Positions 34,678 through 45,423 of a DNA stretch of 64,000 bases are shown piece after piece (position 1 is the first letter of the stretch; each line of letters starts with the position of its first letter). The position numbers and the translations under genes were made by a program. The stretch lies in NCBI GenBank assembly GCA_008704415.1, contig VXIS01000220.1, forward strand, positions 18,355-82,354, given 5' to 3'. Under the pieces are notes generated by a model. The model had not been told where the DNA came from. It was given only the letters and a program-made list of their open reading frames with translations, and made no database searches. Origin of the DNA: Sphaerosporella brunnea. Lineage: Eukaryota; Ascomycota; Pezizomycetes; Pezizales; Pyronemataceae.

Positions 34678-36401
34678 GGCGCTGTGCTTGGTGAGGGGTG
34701 AGGTGAAATTGAGGTGGTGCGTACTGATGGTTCCAGTTGAGCACCTTTAATACAGTCTGAGGGCTTGGCATCCCTGGTGCCGTATTTGGAATTGTGGGGG
34801 ATGCTCGGGCTGGACACGCGGGAGCACTCGTCAGGCTTCAATGTTTCGTTTTTTCACCTTTTGTTTCAGCGTCCAAAGAATCAACCATCGAACCAGCCGG
34901 TAGGCGGTGACGTTTGTGCCAGCGCGTCTGGTGGCTCCTCGGTCGCTCACTGACAGACTCCAATGTATCGCAGTGACCTATCTCAGAAGAATATCCATTC
35001 CGGCGACAAGAGGAGTATGCACGAGCTCATGTAACGCGATTTTTCGAAGTGGACTATCTCGGGTTCAACCACCCCAAGAACGATATCATCGCCACATCGA
35101 CAGCAGCAACCGTCTCGCGCGTCCGTTATATAGCGATGCCACAAGAAACACTAAGAGCGTCATCTCAGATATCAAGCAGGCACTGCCAGTCTCCGTACCC
35201 AACAAGCACAGCGGAAAGAGCGAGTGCGCTCTACAAAGATATATGCGGCTCTATGCACCGCGTTTTTGCTGGGGCATGGAAGAGTGGGGTCGTATCTGCG
35301 GGTCCGGACTCACTAAGAACTACAGCACGTGGTGGACTGAAGAAATGCGGACCTTGGTCGGTAATGCTGAATTCAAAGCGAACTGCTGATACACCGATCC
35401 CCGCTGTGGCGGTCGATGCACTCATCCGCAAAAGATGTTTGGATAATCCCAGAGCTTTCGAAGAAGCTGAAGGGAGACGTTGGAACGGTACACAACTGAA
35501 TACAGGGTCTGACCGGTGCTGGGTGAAGGTGAACATCAACGCCGGTGGGGAGGCGCACGAGAAGCAGATAGGATGGAAGAATATCGGCAGTCCAGTATAC
35601 ATGTCGCGAAAAGTTGGCACCTCACCCATCCAAAGCGCAGAAATCGATGTCGACATCGCCGCCCCAATCATACCAACCGACCCCCCATCGCGGAGTTCGA
35701 CGCCAAAAAGAAGACGGTGGACGAGCCCTGTTTTATGAACATTCCCACGATTGCTGGAGACGGCTTGCAGGTGGATAGGAGCTTGACACCGTCTTGATTG
35801 CCGTCGTGGAGCAATTTGGTAGTTTATGAGGGAGGGTGGGTGCGGGTTGCGGCAAATCTGGATGACGATGGTGGAGTGGGATTCTCGGACCTGAAGGATC
35901 AATACAACTTAGAATTCTGTTTGTATTTGCTTGTCTTCAGGTTGGGGTCTTACGCATCTTATTGTCCATTAGGCATCATCTTTCGTAGCATTCGTGAACG
36001 TCGGAACTGGCAGGCGCAATGAATAGTTCATTTACGGTTCTATCCGCCAACTTTTCAACCACCGTACGGGGGGTTATTCTTCCAACCTCCCGATAAGCAT
36101 TTTGCTCTGCAATGTCAACATATATAGCTTCACAGTGGCGAGCAACATATGGCATAGGATTGGGTTTTGAATCTAGAGGCGAAACAGTTATAGATCGCCA
36201 TTCCTGTGTATGTGTTTGTGTAATCATAGTGTGTGGATGTAACCTCGAAAGATTATGGAAGACCCACACTCAAATCCTGTCTGATGTGATCTCATGCGTC
36301 AACTGCGGCAATCCTGAATACCAATCGTAACAAAACAATGTGAAATTTACAAGAGAAACAACAAAGGAAAGAAACAGGCCCGGAAAACCGCATAAACTGC
36401 C
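34678..36401. other. Stretch with overlapping open frames, no supported gene
   Basis: A plus frame of about 229 codons (35049-35738) and a minus frame of 223 codons (35902-35231) overlap each other. The plus frame lacks an ATG at its start, and neither has a domain or splice context. They are probably chance or decayed frames. Confidence 0.3.
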
Positions 36402-36548
36402 ATGGCAGGTCACTTCTCCTCCTCCACCTCCTACTCATCCTCCCAAGCAAACCACTACAACTCGATTGACCCTGGTGTCCCGCAGGAACCGCTGCATAGC
36501 ATCAATAGCCTTCTCCTCCTCCTAGAGCAACTCCGCAATCGGAGGTAG
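36402..36548 (+). CDS. 48-codon small open frame, unknown
   Basis: Plus-strand ATG frame MAGHFSSSTSYSSSQANHYN... ending LLLLLEQLRNRR with a stop at 36546-36548. It is Ser-rich and then amphipathic. The stop overlaps a GAGGTAGTT sequence that could be a donor, so it may be a first exon. It lies tail-to-tail with the minus-strand gene at 36697-38300. Confidence 0.25.
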   Translation: MAGHFSSSTSYSSSQANHYNSIDPGVPQEPLHSINSLLLLLEQLRNRR

Positions 36549-36690
36549 TTCCCCAGAACACGCTGATCTGTGAAAACCATGGCTTGCGCTTGTATCCCGT
36601 GTCTTTGAGGGAAACATACCCGGCGCGGGGAGCCATTGGCTGGGGCATCCCCAGTCTTGTCTGCGAGTCGCTTTGCATCAAGCAAATAAC
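36530..36690 (-). pseudogene. Partial extra copy of the C-terminal module of the 36-45 kb gene family
   Basis: On the minus strand, GCCAATGGCTCCCCGCGCCGG followed by a GTATGTTTCCCTCAAAGAC donor repeats the exon end and intron start found at 36854 and 42766 in the neighbouring family members. The downstream zinc-like exon is not preserved. It is a truncated third copy just behind the stop codon of the second. Confidence 0.55.
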
Positions 36691-36696
36691 CATTAC

Positions 36697-38300
36697 TTAT
36701 TCGGGCGTTTGGCCGTCGACTCCCCAGGGGCCGCAGTCACAAACCTTGCGACCCGGCCGGGGCTCCGGATGATCCCCTCGTGGGTTCGGGTACCGAGAGC
36801 ACTTCAGTTGGGATTAGTATAAGAGTCTGAACTGGTCTTTGAGGGGAACTTACCCGGCGCGGGGACCCCTGGGGAGCCATTTGAGCAGCAGGTGGAGCGG
36901 GGGCGGTGGAGGCGGCAGGGGCGGTGGAGGCGGCAGGGGCGATGGAGGCGGCCGCTGCCACGGGACGCCCAAGCGGCCAGATTCCCTGGACGGTGTTAGC
37001 GTTGCTTAGACCCAGGTTGTATGAGAAGGTGCAAACGTACCCCTCCGGTGCCAAGCACCGGTGCAGGACCCTAGGAACGGTCAGCAAAGTTTCCAAGAAC
37101 ATTTACGAATGTCCTTACCAGCCGCATCCGCGGAGGGCCCTGGCCATACTCCCGGCCTTGTGGCAGCCTCTAGAAAACATTTTATCAGCATCATTTTTGT
37201 CCGCAGTCAATTTCGAAGGGAATCAACATACCGACGGCTGCATTGCCATCTCCACGACCTTGGCATACATGTCTGGAGAGAGCTGAGGAAGGTTGTAGCG
37301 TTAACTCGAATGCGCAAAGTTCGAAGGGAATCAACATACCTCTTGCCGCAACTTTGCCAGCAGGTAGTCTGACAACGAGGGCGACTAAATTACACAGACA
37401 TTGTTAGACATCGTCGCTATAAATATACTGGGTTTGAAGCAACGACTTGGAAGCGTACCGATCGACGAATTTCCTAGAACATATTAGCATCATTTTAATA
37501 CATGAGAGGTTGAAAACATACCGCAACTTGGTTGGCCGCCAACGCGGGGTTACCCTAGATTGTTGTGTTAAATCCGAGATACATCATTGCGTCAAGGACC
37601 TGTGCAGATTTCTAAGGAACTCGACTTACGCGCAGCTCCCTCATATACTTGAGGGCTTCTGGAAGCTTGCCATCGGAGAATTTGAAGTCTTGGAAGCGTA
37701 CTGATGGATCGCTGGCCTAGAAAATATTAGCATCATTTTAATACATGAGAGGTTGAAAACATACCGCCACTTTTTCTTCAGCCAACGCGGGGTTACCCTA
37801 GATTGTTGTGTTAAATCCGAGATACATCATTGCGTCAAGGACCTGTGCAGATTTCTAAGGAACTCGACTTACACGCAGCTCCCTCATGTATTTGAGGGCT
37901 TCCGCGAGCTATATATATAGAACATATTAGCTGAGAGATCTCCACGATTTTGTCGTAGATCTCCGGTGTGATCTGAGGAAGGTTAAATCAACCTACGGCC
38001 AGCTGGTGAGAGAGAGGGGCTGGTGGATGCACCTAGAAAACATTTTATCAGCATCATTTGTGTCCACATATACCACACGTGACGGTATGAAAAACAAACG
38101 ACTGATTCGCCATTGCGATGAGCCTCATCGACCTAGATTGCGCGACAGCGCAGCAAGGACAGATCTTTCTGAGGCTGATCCGCATGGCAAAGATCAGGAT
38201 AGGGGAATAATGAGATGCGTAGAATAGCCAGATGTTTGTTTGAGCGAGGATTTTCGGTGTCGGGGTAGTACTAACCTTAGCGGGAGGAAAAACCTTCATC
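36697..38300 (-). pseudogene. Proximal member of a novel multi-exon family, decayed 5' end
   Basis: Paralogue of the gene at 42597-44742. Phase-0 exons that read openly are 37908-37873, 37797-37765, 37716-37630, 37554-37522, 37473-37459, 37384-37340, 37282-37232, 37169-37119, 37070-37041, 36985-36854 and 36801-36697. Peptides match the paralogue (VRFQDFKFSDGK, EIRRS, MYAKVVEMAMQ, GIWP, CSRYPNPRG). The C-terminus ends differently, CDCGPWG instead of CDQCLAKDRG. The exon pair GNPALA.../LxEALKYMRELR is duplicated with its introns. Upstream the structure breaks: the intron before ITPEIYDKIVEIS is cut to 24 bp, the next lacks a donor, and no clear first exon exists, though a TATA-like TTTATATATGC lies at about 38410. 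It may be a pseudogene or a rearranged live copy. Confidence 0.6.
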
Positions 38301-38309
38301 CGAAGATGT

Positions 38310-39480
38310 GATGGGGTGGAGGAAAAAAAACAAGTAGGAAAAAAAACAAGTAGGAAAACCTGTTTTTCCCGAAGGAAGTGGATTGGGGGATAAAGGGGAA
38401 TCGCGCGTTTATATATGCGGCGCCAAGCTTGCTTCACTGAATTTCACTCGAGTATTCAGCCGCATTTTAGTGTTGTGCGGGTTCCAGCCCTGGGCAAAAG
38501 CGACGCGCTGCTTCAAAAATCCACAAATTTTTATGCCGTTCATTCGTTGCTACTCTAGCTGCGGCAAATGTCAAGACGTCCTGGCACCGAGCTAGAAAAG
38601 CCCCTGACGCGTGGAAAGCACACATCTGGGGGCGCTGGCGACACCGCGGCGCCCAGGATCCATCTGTACAGATAGCACTGGTAGAAGAAAGAAAAAAGGT
38701 GGCAGAGCGGCGTCCCGATCCTGGGAAAAGTGTGAAGATATCGGGCGGCCCTTATACATAGAAGTCACCCCCTGGGAAACCGATCAACGACCTTTGCCCA
38801 CACCTCCGTAGCTTCCAAGTGCTTCTTCAGTTCCAGTCCTGCGATCAGACATCCGTTCGGCGTCTCCACCGAGTCTTCTACGAGCAGCTATCCGATCCGA
38901 CGCTGGCGACCCTTTCCTCTCCTATCAAGCACAGCGTTGAAACAAACGCGTGACTGTTTATGCTTATGCATTTCAGCTACATATTCGGCAGCGCAGGATG
39001 CCGCCTCCTCGCCCTTATCATTTCAAGGCGTCGTCGTTGTGACATCATGCTCTACCAGTGCGATTTCAGGAATGGATGCCATGAAGTCGCCCTACACCAC
39101 GCACAGCGCGTGCTGAGAGGTCTATTGTCTTTTATCGACAACAGCCCTTGTGTGGCTTGGAGCTGTTGCAGCACCACCGCAGCAGATATTCAAGATGCGT
39201 TTCAAGGTGTCGTGCGTAGTGTAGATTCAATTTGCAAGGTGCTGCTTCTCGCCGCGCCGGCCATAACTCGTGTCTAAATAGCTAGCTATATGATATCTCA
39301 CTCGGCGTGCTCAGATGCTCGAACCTACCGGTTCCAACGCTCCCCCTATGTGCCACCGAAACCACAAATAGCCTCAAACCGCCCATCCCATCTCAGAGCC
39401 GATGCCTTCTCGTTCTGCTGAGATTCCAAACCCGTTTATCCGACGCCCTTGCACTAACACTCCATCGGTGGTGTCCGCTA
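38310..39480. other. Gene-free stretch
   Basis: Upstream of the proximal family member. A short imperfect tandem (GGAAAAAAAACAAGTA) occurs at about 38322-38356. No gene is supported. Confidence 0.35.
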
Positions 39481-40380
39481 CCTCGTTGAAAATCCTTGTG
39501 CATCTGTACTTCTGACAACTCCGCTTGTTCAAAAGGCGCCTGCTTCTGTTCATTGTTTCCAAGGCACATCATGCCGCTATCGTCAGGTGTACGGTTACAA
39601 GCTCCAATCCCTCCCTGTGGCAAACGCTTTGCTGTGCCAACTATCGCTGTCGGTTGAGCAACTGTAACCCCGTACATGGAACCAGGCCCAAGGTACGTTT
39701 TGTTGCTGGCGTTCATAGAAACTCCGTATGCCTTGTATGCTGGTGTGTGCAAATCTTTGTCCAATGCGCGCAGTCGATAGTGATGTACTGTCTTTGGTTA
39801 GAGTTTCGGGCACCCTCTTCGGCCATGGCGACATACCGCAATATCCTGGAGAACAGACCATCGGTTTCAGTTAAAAATGACCCGTATGCACCATCCGCCT
39901 CGATGTTCACTCTTCCACCAGATTCCGCCGTATCATTGAACTTCAAGGTTGACCAGTTGTGCAAAGTTGGTCGAACTTCGTTCCCGCTATCACCTCTCCT
40001 GAATACGATCCTCGCAGCGCGGGACCCAAATCCATTGCCTTCGGGCGGATCGCGAACACGAACCATCGTCTCCGCCGTGCTGCTCATATTCGGATGTTGC
40101 ACATTGCTTGTACGTATCGTTGGCTTCAATCCTCTGTTCGTCACCAGATTCAGCCGTGCCGTCGAAAGTTTTCGTCAGTCCGCTGTTCAAAGTATATGGA
40201 ACTTCGTGCACCAGATAGTCGGTGGTCTCTGTTCTCGGGTGCCGTCATCTTCAAATCCAAAACCAATACCTTCACTGTGGGCAGAGTACACAACTCCCCC
40301 AGCCTCCAAGCCAACGTCGCTGATGGGGGACCAGTCATGCTGCTCCACGTCGCTCCCGTGCTTATTCAATAAACCGTGAT
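39480..40380 (-). pseudogene. Decayed frame with two similar tandem units, unknown family
   Basis: Minus-strand frames contain two related units. One has EGIGFGFEDDGTRE ... TFDGTAESGDEQRIEANDTY. The next has EGNGFGSRAARIVF ... KFNDTAESGGRVNIEADGAY. The shared pattern is (F)xDTAESGxxxxIEAxxxY. Between and after them are frameshifts and a stop. A further open part (MNASNKTYLGPGSMYGVTVA ...) lies at about 39720-39480. The period is roughly 200 bp. The composition suggests a beta-rich repeated domain. I do not recognise the family. Confidence 0.4.
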
Positions 40381-41122
40381 ATCACCTGCCGTCGCCGTGT
40401 CCGTTGTGGTATCCCAATCAGCGCAATCCGGCTCGTTTTGATCCCTACTAAACGCGTAGTTCACGTGGTAGCTAGGTTGAACCCTAGTTGCCCTACCACA
40501 CCTCCAATGTTCACTCTCCGCCATTGCGCCACAGCGGTCACTTGGATAACACTGCTACGTTTTGTCCGCTGTCACCTAGGGTATTCATAGGAGTCTCTGC
40601 TGAGCTTCCTTCGGGCTTCGCTACCTGTCATTGGTGCTTTACTGCTTCTCATTCACCACGCCCTTTCAACCGCTGTTGCAGATGTGGCTGTATTCAACAG
40701 CGCTACAGAAACGATTGATCAGGCTGCAAATGTCCTTTTCGGTAACAGGCTTGAGGGAGTTCAATAGTTTTCGCTCTCTGTTGGTAACTTCGTGGAAGGG
40801 GAAAGGGCCGGGCAGCGGATGGATGATTCCTGTTGTAAGATGGTCACAATTTTTGATCATAGGTCATCACTCACTAGCCGCATTAGGTAATATCCAACCT
40901 GCTGCTCATGCGGCATCACCTGGAACTTTGCTCACCGCCTTCCTTCTTATAATTCACCTGCTTTATTTCCTATGGTCCTGTAACTGATTCCGGACATTAA
41001 CTACCTCAGTGGCGTGATACTTTGTCGTCATAGAGTCACCGGTATGACTCTTTCCTATCGCTTTTTCTACTAGTACACTGGTCAGGCACGCAGCACATAC
41101 TGGTTTCTTATATAAGGCTGTA
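40381..41122. other. Gene-free stretch
   Basis: No supported gene or repeat was seen. Confidence 0.35.
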
Positions 41123-41554
41123 AAGCCCCGACCCACTTGATGGTGCACCCCACTTGATAGTGGATTGATAAGATAAGAGATAATCTACGCGACAATTGAT
41201 GACCTGCACCAAAAATAAAATGAAGGAAAATTCACAAATATACATATTTTCGCGCTCTATGGCTGTGGCTACGCCCCGTTTTTACGCTTCTGACCCGCCT
41301 GACTCTTCGCTGCCAATTGTGCCTTTTTTTTTGCTGAGCTTCTTTTTCAGAATCTAGAGGGTCAGTCGCGGTTGCCATGACAATGAGCCAGATTTTCAAG
41401 CGGATTTTGGTGAGTCCAGGGCGCTATTGTGGAGCGAGGGGCGTGGGGCGTGCGGGCACAATCGCAAAATCTCACTCGACGGATTGACATTGCCGCGCAG
41501 ATTATCTCTTATCTTATCAATCCACTATCAAGCACCATCAAGTGGGTTGGGACT
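41123..41554. mobile_element. 432-bp non-autonomous TIR element with TA target duplication
   Basis: The ends AAGCCCCGACCCACTTGATGGTGC and, inverted, AAGTCCCAACCCACTTGATGG match. Inverted similarity continues through TTGATAGTGGATTGATAAGATAAGAGATAATCT for about 70 bp per arm, with a 7-bp indel. TA flanks it at 41121-41122 and 41555-41556. There is no coding capacity. This is consistent with a Tc1/mariner-type MITE. Confidence 0.8.
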
Positions 41555-41556
41555 TT

Positions 41557-42596
41557 ATCTCTTCGAGCATGTTTGAGGACATCATGATCATCATTTCCAC
41601 GCTTCCAGTTCATCGTCTAGAAACCAGAATGAAAGAATTGTTCAGCTCGTCTTACTCCCACCCTACCTCCAGGTGATTAGGACCCAAACCTCGCCAGAAT
41701 AGCCCCCTTGGATCGTCTGCTTGAGAGCCTGAGCCTCTGAACGCCTCCATTCGTCTCTTGCATCAGGGAACGCGACCTAGGATTGGATGACATAATTCTG
41801 AGGGTTGCCTTCCTGAAACTACCCGCAATGTTGCTCCGCGTCTGGCGCCTTATGAGCGTTCTGAGCAGGAAAGAAACTGGTTATTGATTCCTCCTTTGGT
41901 TGCATCCAAATCGACATGCCGAGATTCGCCATAGTAAAGATGTAGAGAAGAGCACAACATCAAGCGGGTGTAGCACAGGTGGTGTAGATGTGGTGAGCTT
42001 GCAGAACTCACCGACGGGGGAAAATCTGGCAGGGTGACGGCGAAGAATTGAGAATTGCAGTCCCCGCCGATAATCGAGCGCATTTCCTTTTTCCGTGATC
42101 TTCAGCTTTTCGCGCAATGGTTTGAAGGCCACTGCTTGGTTCCCCACCCTCTGCCAAGCTGGCGCAGTCGTTGTGTTTCAAGATCCACGTCTCAACCGCC
42201 TTCTCAGCAGTGCTTTCTGGCTGTCAAGTAACCATCCTAGCGTGGACTCAGCGAGGCTGAGATGCCACTGTCTCCCCTATGGAGCCAACGGTGCTGCGGT
42301 CTCGGGCTTGTGGGAAGCGCTCCTTGCGGCTTGCTGGAGCGGTTGTTTGCTCCAGACATCGTACGAGCGTGCGACGGACGGCAACGAAGGGGCGATGAGG
42401 GGGCGACAAAGTGACGCGGCAGGCGTTTTGTTTTTGGTGGTCGTCTCCGGTAATGCGAGTTGTTGTAGGCCTGGTCATAGTCACACTCCGCACCCAACTT
42501 GGACAGACAACACCAGAACGGCAGCTAAAAATCCTTCCGACACAAAAACACTACACAGACAAAAAAAAAAGACATTTTAAAGAACCACAACCAGCA
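41557..42596. other. Gene-free stretch behind the distal family member
   Basis: A 161-codon plus frame (42095-42580) overlaps a minus frame, begins without an ATG and has no domain. It is treated as chance. An A10 tract lies near 42561. Confidence 0.35.
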
Positions 42597-44742
42597 CTAC
42601 TCCGGGACCTTCTTCCTCTTGTAACCCCTGTCCTTGGCCAGACACTGGTCACAGACCTTCCGGCCTGGACGGGGCTCTGGATGAACCCCCTTGGGGTTCA
42701 TGTACCGAGAGCACTTCTGTTGGGATTAGTATAAGAGTCTGAACTGGTCTTTGAGGGAGACTTACCCGCCTAGGCACGGAGGCCTGGCCCAGTGTGGCGG
42801 AAGCGACAGGGGCGGAGGTGGCGGCTGGGGCTGCGGAGGCGACGGCAGCAGAGGCGACAGGGACTGCGGAGGCGACGGCAGCAGGGGCGACAGGGGCGGC
42901 GGAGGCGACGGCAGCAGAGCCGGCAGGGCCTCCGCGGGGCCAGATTCCCTGGACGATGTTAGCGTTGCTTAGACCCAGGTGTACATGAGAAGGAGCAAAC
43001 GTACCCCTCCGGTGGCAAGCACCGGAACGGGACCCTAGGAACGATCAGCAAAGTTTCCATGAACATGTCACAATGTCCTTACCAGCCGCCTCCGCGGAGG
43101 ACCCTGACCATACTCCGGGCCTTGTGGCGGCCCCTAGAAAACATTTTATCAGCATCATTTTGTCCGCAGTCAATTTCGAAGGGAATCAACATACCGGCGG
43201 CTGCATTGCCATCTCCACGACCTTGGCATACAGTTCTGGAGAGAGCTGAGGAAGGTTGTAGCGTTAACTCGAATGCGCAAATTTCGAAGGGAATCAACAT
43301 ACCTGTCCTTTCAGTTTTCCGAGCACGTACTCGGAGAACGAGGGCTCCTAAATTACACAGACATTGTTAGACATCATCGCTGTGAAGAAAGTGTCAATTT
43401 CGAAGGGAATCAACATACGGGCGGCGGGATCTGGAACTAAAATACAGACATTGTTAGACATAATCGCTATGAATATACTGGGTTTGAAGCAACGACTTGG
43501 AAGCGTACCGATCGACGAATTTCCTAGAACATATTAGCATCATTTTAATACATGAGAGGTTGAAAACATACCGCGACTTTTTGACGCGCCAATGCCGGCT
43601 TATCCTAGATTGTTGTGTTAAATCCGAGATACATCATTGCGTCAAGGACCTGTGCAGAGGAACTCGACTTACGCGCAGTCCCCTCATGAGCTTGAGGGCT
43701 TCTAGCTTGCCATCGGGGAATTTGTAGTCTTGGAAGCGTACCGATGGTTCGCTGGCCTAGAAAATATTAGCATCATTTGTGTCCGCATTATTTCGAAGGG
43801 ACTCAACATACAGCCAGTTTTTGCAAGGCTCTCCTCATTCTCAAGGCCTCCGGACGGAACTCATCGCTGTCAAGGTGTGAAGCAAGATCATGGGAGCGTA
43901 ACATGGGGTCAACATGGGGGTGTGGGGGTGGAAGAATCTGGAAAACATGTTAACCCGAGATACATCAATGTGTTGACGAGGGTTCAACATACTTTTATTC
44001 GCTGCTCGGTGGTGTTGGCCATTGCCTGGTTCGAACGTTCCATGGACTAAATTACAAAGCCATTGTTAGACCATGCCAATTTCGAGGGAACTCAACATAC
44101 CTCAGCGCGCTGCTGTAAGCTGTTATCCAAGGGCCCGGAGTGTGTCGTTTGATTGGACTGCCGCATCGGAGGGGTTCGAATAAATCGGTCCACGACAAGG
44201 GACCACTGAGACTGCCGATCGGATTCCTGTTGAACAGACTGTGGCATCTGAGGAAGCTGTGACGACTGAATGGACTGTTCCGGCTGATCGGACTCCTGTT
44301 GAACAGACTGTGGCATCTGAGGAAGCTGTGGCGACTGAATGGACTGTTCCGGCTGATCGGACTCCTGTTGAACAGACTGTGGCATCTGAGGAAGCTGTGG
44401 CGACTGAATGGATTGTTCCGGCTGATCGGATTCCTGTTGAATAGACTGTGGCATCTGAGGAAGCTGTGCCGACTGAATGGATTGTTCCGGCTGAACAGTC
44501 GCAACAGACTGCTGATCGGAGGGAGAGGCGCGTTCCTAGAAGCTGTCAGCATCAACCGGGTCTACGCGACAGGATGAAACCATACGTCCGATGCACCAGT
44601 GTAGATCAACATCGCCTAGATTATCACGTTAGAACTCGACATAAATCATTGCGACTGAACATACAGCCATGGACTTCTTGAAATCGTTGATCACATCGGT
44701 TAGAGTCATCCCAGGCTTTCTAGGAGGGCGTTCTGAAGACAT
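42597..44742 (-). CDS. Novel 15-exon gene, all introns phase 0, Gln- and Ala/Pro-rich protein with C-terminal Cys motif
   Basis: Exons: 44742-44665, 44615-44586, 44535-44101, 44046-43993, 43937-43812, 43756-43673, 43604-43572, 43523-43509, 43436-43419, 43347-43303, 43245-43195, 43133-43083, 43034-43005, 42948-42766, 42716-42597. Every junction is GT..AG, and all 14 introns (38-72 bp) are phase 0. The joined frame is open for 450 aa. The protein begins MSSERPPRKPGMTLTDV and then has four 23-residue Gln-rich repeats (PEQSIQSPQLPQMPQSVQQE). Short modules follow (VRFQDYKFPDGK, LSPELYAKVVEMAMQPP), then an Ala/Pro/Val-rich exon and a basic tail with a KCSRYMNPKGVHPEPRPG ... VCDQC arrangement that could bind zinc. 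The family is not recognised; a nuclear or nucleic-acid role is a guess. An upstream ATG (45417, MNDKLEMSPNQ) directly under a TATA array, with a small exon STNINPIPQ (45107-45081), may supply 5' exons. Confidence 0.75.
44215..44490 (-). repeat. 69-bp in-frame repeat inside exon 3, four copies
   Basis: Four 69-bp units (23 codons, PEQSIQSPQLPQMPQSVQQE plus SDQ) run head to tail. Differences are few and mostly conservative (SAQL, SPQL, SSQL), which supports the chosen frame. The result is a Gln/Ser/Pro low-complexity tract. Confidence 0.85.
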
Positions 44743-44777
44743 GATTGAGAGAGCGCGAGGAGAGGTAGCGGGATGAG

Positions 44778-44945
44778 GGATGGATTGGTGCGAGAAAGGA
44801 TGGATTGGTGCGAGAAAGGATGGATTGGTGCGAGGAAGGATGGATTGGTGCGAGAAAGGATGGATTGGTGCGAGAAAGGATGGATTGGTGCGAGAAAGGA
44901 TGGATAGGTGGGAGAAAGGATGGATGGGTGGGAGAAAGGATGCAG
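44778..44945. repeat. 20-bp tandem repeat upstream of the first coding exon
   Basis: The unit GATGGATTGGTGCGAGAAAG occurs about eight times, with a variant GGTGGGAG in the last copies. The unit is not a multiple of three, and the array lies in the presumed 5' leader or first intron of the minus-strand gene, 36 bp before the ATG at 44742. On the transcript strand it is pyrimidine-rich (CTTTCTCGCACCAATCCATC). Confidence 0.85.
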
Positions 44946-45117
44946 GGGTGGGAGACGAGCCCAACAGGCGGTTATTGGCAAATAACTTGAATCTCCAATA
45001 AGATGTGCAGGAAGGAGTGATGGGTATAGGTTGGTATAGTGTGACAGGACGGAGAATAAACCGGTGCAGATCAAAAGCATTCGGAGTGATATAAACATAC
45101 CTGCGGAATCGGGTTGA

Positions 45118-45417
45118 TATTGGTCGACTACAGTAAAGCATGGTTAGCTCGAGGACGGTGAAAGCGAATGTGGGGTAAGGGGTAATCGCTTGAGCGACGG
45201 AGAACAGGCGCAGGTCAAGAGCAAAGCGCAGGTTCAGAATGAATAAACATACCTGCCGAAGGTTATCGTAAACGATGGTTAGCTTGAGGACGGTGCCAAT
45301 GATGAAAGCAAATATGGGGTAAGAGGTAATCGCTCGAGCACGGGTATAATATGAACGAGGTAGGGAGCAATGATTTGAACGTACCTGGTTGGGGCTCATT
45401 TCGAGCTTATCGTTCAT
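45118..45417 (-). other. Possible 5' exons and repeated intron of the distal family gene
   Basis: The minus frame from the ATG at 45417 encodes MNDKLEMSPNQ, then a GTACGTTC donor. Two similar intron-like stretches follow (each ...GCGATTACCYCTTACCCCAYATT..GCTTTCA...GCTAACCAT...AG), and the second ends before the 27-nt exon STNINPIPQ. Exon joining beyond that point to the ATG at 44742 could not be fixed in frame, so these may be untranslated or an upstream frame. Confidence 0.4.
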
Positions 45418-45423
45418 TGTTGT

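Noticed and set aside
35049..35902. Overlapping plus (229 codons) and minus (223 codons) frames
   Set aside because: The plus frame has no ATG at its start, neither has a domain, and they contradict each other.
39525..40379. 284-codon plus frame
   Set aside because: The opposite strand carries a repeated protein-like unit in the same place, and the plus frame is Cys/Ser-rich with no motif.
42095..42580. 161-codon plus frame downstream of the distal family gene
   Set aside because: No ATG start, opposite-strand frame equally open, no similarity recognised.
44629..45417. Single uninterrupted 262-codon frame through the 20-bp repeats
   Set aside because: It runs through donor/acceptor pairs and a non-triplet repeat; better explained as retained intron plus leader sequence.
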